Assembly (NCBI RefSeq): GCF_047920995.1
Contig: NZ_JBLRWZ010000040.1
Span: forward strand, 1 to 21,447
Length of the DNA: 21,447 bases
Reading direction: 5' to 3'
From: Aliidiomarina sp047920995
GTDB taxonomy: Bacteria > Pseudomonadota > Gammaproteobacteria > Enterobacterales > Alteromonadaceae
The position numbers and the translations under genes are program-made. Shown piece after piece: positions 15,454 to 21,447 of this stretch. Each line of letters begins with the position of its first letter. Positions within the stretch are counted from its first letter, which is position 1. Below the pieces are notes generated by a model. The model worked only from the letters and a program-made list of their open reading frames with translations, was not told the origin of the DNA and made no database searches.

Positions 15454-15462
15454 GTATATACA
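15453..15462. promoter_or_regulatory. HutC operator, TGTATATACA
   Basis: A perfect 10-bp palindrome lies between the divergent hutI and hutC genes. It fits the TGTA-N2-TACA type of site described for HutC repressors in gammaproteobacteria. It overlaps candidate -10 elements on both strands, so one bound HutC dimer could shut both directions. I found no second exact copy in the window. Confidence 0.78.
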
Positions 15463-15480
15463 ACATCGCTAAATGTCCAA
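15453..15480 (-). promoter_or_regulatory. Candidate sigma-70 promoter of hutI
   Basis: On the minus strand TTGGAC (complement of 15475-15480), a 16-nt spacer and TATACA (complement of 15453-15458) form a plausible hexamer pair, with the -10 inside the HutC palindrome. It matches the consensus moderately (5/6 and 4/6). Confidence 0.5.
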
Positions 15481-15485
15481 TTGCT

Positions 15486-16214
15486 ATGGCTAAATTTGCA
15501 ACCATTAAAGAATACGTTTACCAGAAAATTGAATCGGGCGAGTGGCCGGAGTATCACCCTGTTACTTCCGAAAATGCCCTTGCCGAGCGCTTTTCAGTAA
15601 GCCGAATGACAGCTCGGCGCGCGTTACAGGAACTCTCAGAAGAAGGTTTAGTTACTCGTACCCGTGGCTCAGGCACTTTTGTGGCACCGCTGAAATCTCA
15701 ATCGGCGCTGCTTACGATTCGCAATATCGCCGATGAAATTGCCCTGCGCAATCACCGCCACCATGCGGAAGTAAAGGTACTAGAAACAATTATAGCGCCC
15801 AACACAGTGGCCAGTGCCTTACAACTCGAAATTGGCAGTGAAGTATTGCACTCGGTAATTGTGCACTTTGAAAATGGCCAACCGGTACAGGTAGAAGATC
15901 GCTATGTAAATCCGGCATTGGTGCCAGAGTATTTGCAGCAAGATTACACCAGCATTACTCCGCATGAATATTTGTGTGAGGTAACGCCCCTTACCGAGGC
16001 GAGCCACTTAATTGAAGCGGTACTCCCTGCGCCGCAGCTTAGTGAAATGCTGCAGTTGGAAACCCCAGAGCCCTGTTTACAAATTCAACGCCGCACCAGC
16101 TGTAGAGATGGTGTAGTGAGCCAAGCAACCCTAACGCATCCGGGTTCCCGGTTTCGGCTTGGCGGCCACATGGTGTTTAAAAACACCCAACGTGGCAAAA
16201 AAGAGAATATCTAG
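15486..16214 (+). CDS. hutC: Histidine utilisation repressor HutC (GntR family)
   Basis: HutC represses hut genes and lets go when it binds urocanate. The 242-residue product has an N-terminal GntR winged helix (about 5-70), with the recognition helix in SVSRMTARRALQEL and the wing TRTRGSGTFVAP, followed by a UTRA ligand-binding domain (about 90-235) containing HSVIVHFENGQPVQVEDRYVN in two adjoining strands. The ATG at 15486 lacks a good ribosome binding site, which would keep repressor levels low. It is the first gene of hutC-hutU-hutH, so it should be autoregulated through the palindrome 23 nt upstream. hutU follows after 13 nt. Confidence 0.94.
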   Translation: MAKFATIKEYVYQKIESGEWPEYHPVTSENALAERFSVSRMTARRALQELSEEGLVTRTRGSGTFVAPLKSQSALLTIRNIADEIALRNHRHHAEVKVLETIIAPNTVASALQLEIGSEVLHSVIVHFENGQPVQVEDRYVNPALVPEYLQQDYTSITPHEYLCEVTPLTEASHLIEAVLPAPQLSEMLQLETPEPCLQIQRRTSCRDGVVSQATLTHPGSRFRLGGHMVFKNTQRGKKENI

Positions 16215-16227
16215 TAAGGAGAACAGA

Positions 16228-17901
16228 ATGAGTTTTACCCGTGTTGATAATACCCGTGTAGTTCGTGCCGCTACCGGTAGTGTGTGTACTGCCAAAAGCT
16301 GGCAAACCGAAGCTGCGAAGCGCATGTTAATGAATAATTTAGATCCTGATGTAGCTGAGCATCCAGCTGGTTTAGTGGTATACGGTGGCATTGGCCGTGC
16401 TGCGCGCAGCTGGGAAAGCTTCGATAAAATTGTAGAAGTGCTCGATCGCTTGGAAGATAACGAAACCTTATTGGTGCAAAGTGGCAAACCCGTAGGTGTA
16501 TTTCCAACGCATAAGAATGCCCCACGCGTGTTGATTGCCAACTCGAATTTGGTACCGCAATGGGCAAATTGGGAACACTTCAACGAGCTCGATAAAAAGG
16601 GCTTAATGATGTACGGCCAAATGACGGCCGGTTCGTGGATTTACATTGGTTCGCAAGGCATTGTGCAAGGCACCTACGAAACGTTTGGCGCTATTGCGCA
16701 GCAGCATTTCGCTGGCGATGCAGCAGGGAAATGGGTGTTAACCGGTGGCTTGGGTGGCATGGGTGGCGCGCAGCCATTAGCGGCCACTATGGCAGGCTTT
16801 TCTATGCTGGCCTGTGAGGTAGATGAAAGCCGTATCGATTTCCGCTTACGCACCCGTTACGTAGATGAAAAAGCAACCGATTTAGATGATGCATTGGCGC
16901 GTATTGAGAATGCTAAGAAAGAGGGCCGGGCGGTATCGGTAGGTTTATTAGCAAATGCTGCCGATGTGTATGCCGAGCTGGTAAAACGCGGCGTTACCCC
17001 AGATGTGGTAACCGACCAAACATCTGCGCACGATCCATTAAATGGCTACTTACCCCAGGGCTGGAGCATGGAAAAAGCGGCAGCCGAGCGGGAAAGTAAT
17101 CCGCAAGGGGTGGTGCAAGCCGCAAAACAATCCATGGCGGTGCAAGTGCGGGCTATGCTTACTATGCAAGAACGTGGTGCAGCGGTAACCGATTATGGCA
17201 ATAACATTCGGCAAATGGCGAAAGATGAAGGCGTTGCTAATGCGTTTGATTTCCCAGGTTTCGTACCGGCTTACATTCGGCCGCTATTCTGCCAAGGTAT
17301 TGGCCCATTCCGTTGGGTAGCACTCTCTGGCGATCCGGAAGATATTTATAAAACCGACCAGAAAGTAAAAGAGCTGATGCCGCACGATACGCATTTGCAC
17401 AACTGGTTAGATATGGCCCGCGAGCGTATTGCGTTTCAAGGATTACCGGCCCGAATTTGTTGGGTGGGTTTGAAAGATCGGGTGCGCTTGGGATTAGCAT
17501 TCAACGAAATGGTGAAAAATGGCGAGCTCAAGGCGCCTATTGTTATTGGCCGTGATCACCTTGATTCTGGTTCTGTTGCCAGCCCGAACCGAGAAACGGA
17601 AGCCATGTTAGATGGTTCTGATGCGGTTTCCGATTGGCCACTGTTAAACGCCCTGCTGAACACGGCAGGCGGTGCTACTTGGGTATCGTTACATCACGGC
17701 GGCGGTGTGGGCATGGGGTATTCGCAGCACTCTGGCGTAGTTATTGTGGCAGATGGCACCGATGAGGCGCAGCAGCGCATTAGCCGCGTGCTATGGAATG
17801 ATCCGGGCACGGGAGTAATGCGCCATGCCGATGCCGGCTACGATATTGCTAAACAAGCGGCTGCCGAGAGTAATCTTGATTTACCCTCGTTAGAGAAATA
17901 A
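16228..17901 (+). CDS. hutU: Urocanate hydratase (urocanase)
   Basis: It adds water to urocanate to give imidazolonepropionate, using tightly bound NAD+ as an electrophile. The 557-residue product has exactly the length of the Pseudomonas putida enzyme. Family landmarks are VYGGIGRAARSWE (51-63), the glycine-rich NAD-binding TGGLGGMGGAQPLA (172-185), TDQTSAHDPLNGY (262-274) and the active-site Cys411 in PARICWVG. The ATG at 16228 follows AAGGAG at a spacing of 6 nt; an earlier in-frame ATG at 16159 lies inside hutC and is rejected. A 64-nt gap with a hairpin separates it from hutH. Confidence 0.97.
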   Translation: MSFTRVDNTRVVRAATGSVCTAKSWQTEAAKRMLMNNLDPDVAEHPAGLVVYGGIGRAARSWESFDKIVEVLDRLEDNETLLVQSGKPVGVFPTHKNAPRVLIANSNLVPQWANWEHFNELDKKGLMMYGQMTAGSWIYIGSQGIVQGTYETFGAIAQQHFAGDAAGKWVLTGGLGGMGGAQPLAATMAGFSMLACEVDESRIDFRLRTRYVDEKATDLDDALARIENAKKEGRAVSVGLLANAADVYAELVKRGVTPDVVTDQTSAHDPLNGYLPQGWSMEKAAAERESNPQGVVQAAKQSMAVQVRAMLTMQERGAAVTDYGNNIRQMAKDEGVANAFDFPGFVPAYIRPLFCQGIGPFRWVALSGDPEDIYKTDQKVKELMPHDTHLHNWLDMARERIAFQGLPARICWVGLKDRVRLGLAFNEMVKNGELKAPIVIGRDHLDSGSVASPNRETEAMLDGSDAVSDWPLLNALLNTAGGATWVSLHHGGGVGMGYSQHSGVVIVADGTDEAQQRISRVLWNDPGTGVMRHADAGYDIAKQAAAESNLDLPSLEK

Positions 17902-17925
17902 TCGCCGCGCGTTTTTAAAGATTTA

Positions 17926-17944
17926 CGGGTTGATCAGCAACCCG
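17926..17944 (+). other. Hairpin in the hutU-hutH gap
   Basis: CGGGTTG and CAACCCG form a perfect 7-bp stem with a 5-nt loop (17933-17937). A short palindrome, TTGCTAGCAA (17947-17956), follows, then AAAAAATTGG in front of the hutH start. There is no T run, so termination is unlikely; it may stabilise or separate the hutU and hutH transcript halves. Confidence 0.45.
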
Positions 17945-17965
17945 CGTTGCTAGCAAAAAATTGGA

Positions 17966-19501
17966 ATGAGCGTTATGAGTTACTCACTGAAATTACAGCC
18001 AGGGCAAATTACTTTGGCACAGTTACGCAATATCGATCGTGAAGCGGTAACGCTTTCACTACCAAAAGAAGCCTACGCAGATGTTGCGCGCGCAGCTGAA
18101 ACCGTTGCTAAAGTGCTAGCCGAAGGGCGAGTTGTATATGGCATCAACACCGGCTTTGGTTTATTGGCCAGCACCCGTATTGCACCAGAGCAATTAGCAG
18201 ATTTACAACGCCGTATCGTGCTTTCGCATGCGGCAGGTGTGGGCAAAATGATGAGCGATGCCGTAGTGCGGTTAATGTTGGTGTTAAAAATCAACTCATT
18301 GGCGCGCGGGTTCTCTGGAGTACGCCCGGAAGTAATCGATTTTTTAATTACCCTATTAAATAACGAAGCATACCCATGCGTACCTGAAAAAGGATCGGTT
18401 GGTGCATGCGGTGATTTAGCGCCATTGGCACACATGGTGTTACCACTGTTAGGCGAAGGTGAGCTGCGCATTAATGGCGAACGAGTGCCAGCCGCTACAG
18501 GCTTGAAGCAGCTTGGGCTTGAGCCGATGGAATTGGCACCAAAAGAAGGCTTGGCACTGTTGAATGGTACCCAGGCGTCTACTGCGCTGGCTTTGCATGG
18601 CTTATTTGCCATTGAAGATGTATTCGCTGCAGCAACAGTGGCTGGCGCAATGACCGTAGAAGCGGCGCTCGGCTCACGCACTCCGTTTGATGAGCGTATT
18701 CACTTGGTTCGTGGCCAGCCGGGGCAAATAGCGATGGCGGCAGAGCTACGACGTATTTTGGGCAGTAATAGCGCGATTGGTGATTCACACACTAATTGTG
18801 GCAAGGTGCAAGACCCTTATTCACTGCGGTGTCAGCCTCAGGTGATGGGCGCGGTGTGGGATCATATCGGCTATGCAAGCGAAGTATTAGCCCGAGAAGC
18901 GAATGGTGTTACCGATAATCCATTGGTATTCCCTGATGATAACGAAATTCTTTCTGGTGGTAACTTCCATGCTGAACCGGTAGCCATTGCGGCGGATATG
19001 CTGGCCATTGCATGCTCAGAAATTGGTTCACTAGCCGAGCGCCGTATCGCTTTGTTGGTGGATAAGCACCTGAGTAATTTACCGCCGTTCTTGGTAGATA
19101 ATGGCGGCATTAATTCAGGCTTCATGCTGGCACAAGTTACCGCGGCAGCGCTCGCTTCAGAGAACAAAACTCTAGCGCACCCGGCTTCAATTGATAGTTT
19201 GCCAACCTCAGCGAACCAAGAAGATCATGTTTCTATGGCAACCTTTGCGGCGCGCAGGCTGGAAGATATTGCCGAAAATGTGGCGAATATTATTGCCATT
19301 GAATTGCTTGGTGCGGCGCAGGGCATTGATTTTCGTCGGCCATTGCAATCATCACCTACGTTGGAGCAAGCCCACGCAGCAGTGCGTGCAAAGGTAAGCT
19401 TTTACGATGAAGATCGTTACTTCGCCCCAGATATAGAGGCGATTTATAACGTGGTTCGTGGTGGTGAATTAACAGAGCTGGTGCAGTTGCGGGTAAGTTA
19501 A
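17966..19501 (+). CDS. hutH: Histidine ammonia-lyase (histidase) with Ala-Cys-Gly cofactor triad
   Basis: It removes ammonia from L-histidine to give trans-urocanate, the entry step of the pathway and the source of the HutC inducer. The 511-residue product (P. putida 510) has YGINTGFG (58-65, catalytic Tyr58) and SVGACGDLAPLAH around residue 148. The self-made MIO electrophile normally comes from Ala-Ser-Gly; here the middle codon is TGC (18407-18409), giving Ala-Cys-Gly. Other conserved parts are NGTQAS, QDPYSLRCQPQVMG and NPLVF. A second ATG at 17975 is a possible start with GGA 9 nt upstream (then Cys145). Its stop overlaps that of convergent fabY by 4 nt. Confidence 0.96.
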   Translation: MSVMSYSLKLQPGQITLAQLRNIDREAVTLSLPKEAYADVARAAETVAKVLAEGRVVYGINTGFGLLASTRIAPEQLADLQRRIVLSHAAGVGKMMSDAVVRLMLVLKINSLARGFSGVRPEVIDFLITLLNNEAYPCVPEKGSVGACGDLAPLAHMVLPLLGEGELRINGERVPAATGLKQLGLEPMELAPKEGLALLNGTQASTALALHGLFAIEDVFAAATVAGAMTVEAALGSRTPFDERIHLVRGQPGQIAMAAELRRILGSNSAIGDSHTNCGKVQDPYSLRCQPQVMGAVWDHIGYASEVLAREANGVTDNPLVFPDDNEILSGGNFHAEPVAIAADMLAIACSEIGSLAERRIALLVDKHLSNLPPFLVDNGGINSGFMLAQVTAAALASENKTLAHPASIDSLPTSANQEDHVSMATFAARRLEDIAENVANIIAIELLGAAQGIDFRRPLQSSPTLEQAHAAVRAKVSFYDEDRYFAPDIEAIYNVVRGGELTELVQLRVS

Positions 19502-20403
19502 TCGCGCGGGGCTAATACTACATACTCGCCGGTGAATTCTGCGCCGGCGAGATCGCCATCCCGCACCATTACCGTAACGGTTAAGCGCGCATTCTTGCCT
19601 GCCGAAAGTGGGCTGAAATCACCCTTAATTTCGTTTAGGTAAGCAATCGCCCGCGGATCGTCAATTACCGGTTTACGATAATTAATGTTGCCTTCAGCGA
19701 GTACGATAGAGCCTTCGAGATCGCGCTCACGCAGTTGCAGTTGCAATAAACCCCAGCCTGTAAGCGTAGCAAGGGTATACAAACTGCCCGCAAACATGGT
19801 GCCGTGCACGTTGATGTTGCGTGCCAATGGAGCGCGCAGCTCAATACTGCGGCCCGTGTATTGGTAGATACGAATCGACATCGCCTTACTTACCGGGATG
19901 TGTTCATACCAAGTTTTTTGCAACTCAGTACACCAAGTTGGCCGATATACAATATGGTTCACAGGGTGCAGCCGTTTCACGAGCTGATGCTCAGCCATTG
20001 GGTTGTTTACCGTATTGGCTTCCTCTTTAATTTCGTATCCACACTTGAGGTAAAATCCTAAGGTGGTATCGCGGCTGCGAATAATAACCCGGGTAGCGCC
20101 TTGTTTACGTGCCAACAATTCCAGAGCCTGCACTACCATAACGCCATGCCCTTCACCTTGGTATTTGGGTGCCACCACCATGAAGCGAATTTGCGCTTCT
20201 TCGCTGCTATTAAAGTGTAATCTACCAATGCCAATCAGATTATCGTTTTCATCAACCAACATACGGTGTTCGGCTACTTGATCGTATTCATCCTTTTCTG
20301 AGCCGAGCGGGCGCCGAAAAGGCTTACGCAGTACCTGATAGCGCAAGGCGTAATATTGATCCCAATGCGCTGCAGTGGTTGGTGTAATAACCTGTAAACT
20401 CAT
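19498..20403 (-). CDS. fabY: GNAT acetyltransferase fused to a YiiD-type hotdog domain (YiiD/FabY)
   Basis: This 301-residue protein has an N-terminal GNAT fold (about 1-150) with the acetyl-CoA loop YQGEGHG (81-87) and FYLKCGY (117-123). A C-terminal hotdog domain (about 155-301) follows with NVHGTMFAGSLYTLA (198-212), the YiiD_C thioesterase-like family. The architecture equals E. coli YiiD (329 residues), renamed FabY for a link to the start of fatty acid synthesis; the exact reaction is not certain. AAGGA lies 5 nt before the ATG. In E. coli it is close to yihY and dtd; here it is divergent from yihY and dtd is not seen. The symbol is given by homology of layout. Confidence 0.85.
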   Translation of the reverse strand: MSLQVITPTTAAHWDQYYALRYQVLRKPFRRPLGSEKDEYDQVAEHRMLVDENDNLIGIGRLHFNSSEEAQIRFMVVAPKYQGEGHGVMVVQALELLARKQGATRVIIRSRDTTLGFYLKCGYEIKEEANTVNNPMAEHQLVKRLHPVNHIVYRPTWCTELQKTWYEHIPVSKAMSIRIYQYTGRSIELRAPLARNINVHGTMFAGSLYTLATLTGWGLLQLQLRERDLEGSIVLAEGNINYRKPVIDDPRAIAYLNEIKGDFSPLSAGKNARLTVTVMVRDGDLAGAEFTGEYVVLAPRD

Positions 20404-20547
20404 ATGCTTCCTTAACCAAAGTGGGGTATCGAGGTTAATGGAGGATTGTTACAGAAGCAAGTAGCTATGCTGTACGTTATAACTGGCACTTGTGGGAATG
20501 GATAGCTACTGCCACAATAAGCCTAAGAGTAAAGCAGAGGGATATGA
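20404..20547. promoter_or_regulatory. fabY-yihY divergent promoter region with paired inverted sites
   Basis: AGTAGCTAT (20460-20468) and ATAGCTACT (20502-20510) are a perfect 9-bp inverted pair with centres 42 bp apart, about four helical turns. Each arm also contains the palindrome TAGCTA. They lie between the two divergent starts, with TTATAA (20477-20482) between them as a possible -10. Binding by a regulator is an inference. Confidence 0.4.
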
Positions 20548-21447
20548 ATGAGTAAGCAAGCAAAGCGTGCGCCAATTGATTGGCCCAAGGTACGGGAACA
20601 GGTAACAGTAGCTGGCACTACGAGCTTCGCGTTTATGCGCCATTTTATCAAGCGCTGCGTTGATGACCGCATTAATATTATGGCGGGCCACTTAACCTAT
20701 GTAAGTTTGCTCTCATTGGTACCCTTAATAGCGGTTATTTTTGCGATTTTTTCAGCGTTTCCTGTGTTCGAAGCCTTTCGCGAGAACATCGAGAACATGG
20801 TGCTTGCTAATTTGGTGCCAACCAGCGGCGAAGCGCTGCAAGAGTATTTGAATCGCTTTATTGAAAACGCCAATCAAATGACCGCCATAGGTGCCATATT
20901 CTTGTTTGTAGTGGCAATTATGCTGATCTCAGCAATCGATAAAGCCATGAATAATATTTGGCGGGTACATAACCGCCGCCGCACCATTATTAGCCTCGCT
21001 ATTTATTGGATGGTGCTTACCATGGGCCCACTGTTAGTGGGTACGGGTATTGGTTTAAGCTCTTACCTTCTTTCCATTGCTACCTTCGCCGATGAGTATG
21101 TGGGTGGTATTCGCACCACCATGCTCACATTGTTCCCGTTCTTCACCACCATGATGGCGTTTATTCTGTTGTACGCGATGGTGCCAAACAAGATAGTGAA
21201 ATTCCGCCATGCGATTTGGGGCGCGGCAGTAAGTGCGCTGTTATTTGAATTTGCTAAACATGGATTCCGTTTATATTTACAATACTTCCCCTCCTATGAG
21301 CTGATTTACGGTGCTCTGGCTACTATTCCAATCCTAATTGTTTGGGTATATTTATCATGGAATATCATTTTATTAGGTGCGGAATTAACCGCCAGTATTG
21401 AAGAGTTCTTCGATGAACCAAGTGAAGATATTCCACCAGATGAAACA
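20548..21447 (+). CDS. yihY: YihY/BrkB-family (UPF0761) inner membrane protein, 3' partial
   Basis: The frame runs without a stop from the ATG at 20548 to the right edge (300 codons). CAGAGGG lies 6 nt before this ATG; an ATG at 20544 stops after three codons. The protein has a charged N-terminus, the family signature MAGHLTYVSLLSLVPLIAVIFA (about residues 50-71, first membrane span), and about five further hydrophobic segments, among them FLFVVAIMLISAIDKAMNNIW and a C-terminal YLSWNIILLGAELT. It ends in an acidic tail (EEFFDEPSEDIPPDE). E. coli YihY has 290 residues, so the stop is probably soon after the edge. The cellular role of this family is not settled; the name RNase BN once given to it was withdrawn. 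Confidence 0.93.
   Translation, partial: MSKQAKRAPIDWPKVREQVTVAGTTSFAFMRHFIKRCVDDRINIMAGHLTYVSLLSLVPLIAVIFAIFSAFPVFEAFRENIENMVLANLVPTSGEALQEYLNRFIENANQMTAIGAIFLFVVAIMLISAIDKAMNNIWRVHNRRRTIISLAIYWMVLTMGPLLVGTGIGLSSYLLSIATFADEYVGGIRTTMLTLFPFFTTMMAFILLYAMVPNKIVKFRHAIWGAAVSALLFEFAKHGFRLYLQYFPSYELIYGALATIPILIVWVYLSWNIILLGAELTASIEEFFDEPSEDIPPDET

Noticed and set aside
18073..18681. A 202-codon open frame antisense to hutH
   Set aside because: It lies wholly within the conserved hutH frame, has a low-complexity composition and no recognisable domain.
1..21447. CRISPR array, insertion sequence, phage or defence genes
   Set aside because: No regularly spaced repeats, transposase, integrase or nuclease-like frames were seen, and nearly all of the window is accounted for by core and catabolic genes.

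Overview
The window reads as chromosomal DNA of a marine-type gammaproteobacterium, most likely of the order Alteromonadales. The gene order rpmE / priA-argS-ftsN-hslV-hslU-rraA is the conserved gammaproteobacterial block, with argS where enterics have cytR. The proteins resemble Escherichia coli orthologues closely (RraA, HslVU, RluF, FtsN) without being enteric. Idiomarinaceae is a reasonable guess, since very tight packing and histidine catabolism would fit that lineage, but this is inference from memory, not a search. No rRNA, tRNA, CRISPR array, insertion sequence, prophage or plasmid function was seen.

Layout. (1) 1-4243: a three-gene signalling operon made of a membrane Ser/Thr protein kinase with a TolB-like plus TPR C-terminal part (cut by the left edge), a soluble NarX/LiaS-type histidine kinase and a NarL-type response regulator. 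The frames overlap (62 nt, then ATGA). (2) 4278-4304: a hairpin terminator shared with the convergent rpmE. (3) 4344-13051: housekeeping genes: rpmE (-), priA, argS, a short ftsN, rluF (-), then hslVU behind a clear sigma-32 promoter, then rraA. (4) 13100-19501: a complete histidine utilisation set: hutG (+), hutI (-) and hutC-hutU-hutH (+). A perfect TGTATATACA palindrome lies between hutI and hutC and overlaps the -10 elements of both divergent promoters. (5) 19498-21447: fabY/yiiD (-) and, divergently, the start of yihY, cut by the right edge; in E. coli these genes are also near neighbours.

How the genes work together. HutH, HutU, HutI and HutG convert histidine through urocanate, imidazolonepropionate and formiminoglutamate to glutamate, releasing ammonia and formamide. 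HutC probably represses the pathway until urocanate appears. HslVU is the heat-shock protease, FtsN activates septal peptidoglycan synthesis, PriA restarts replication, and RraA restrains RNase E.

Most worth a second look: the coupled Ser/Thr-kinase/two-component module with a non-RD kinase; HutH with an Ala-Cys-Gly cofactor triad instead of Ala-Ser-Gly; HutG with a divergent second metal motif; a minimal FtsN almost without linker; and two convergent gene pairs that share a TTAA tetranucleotide as overlapping stop codons.
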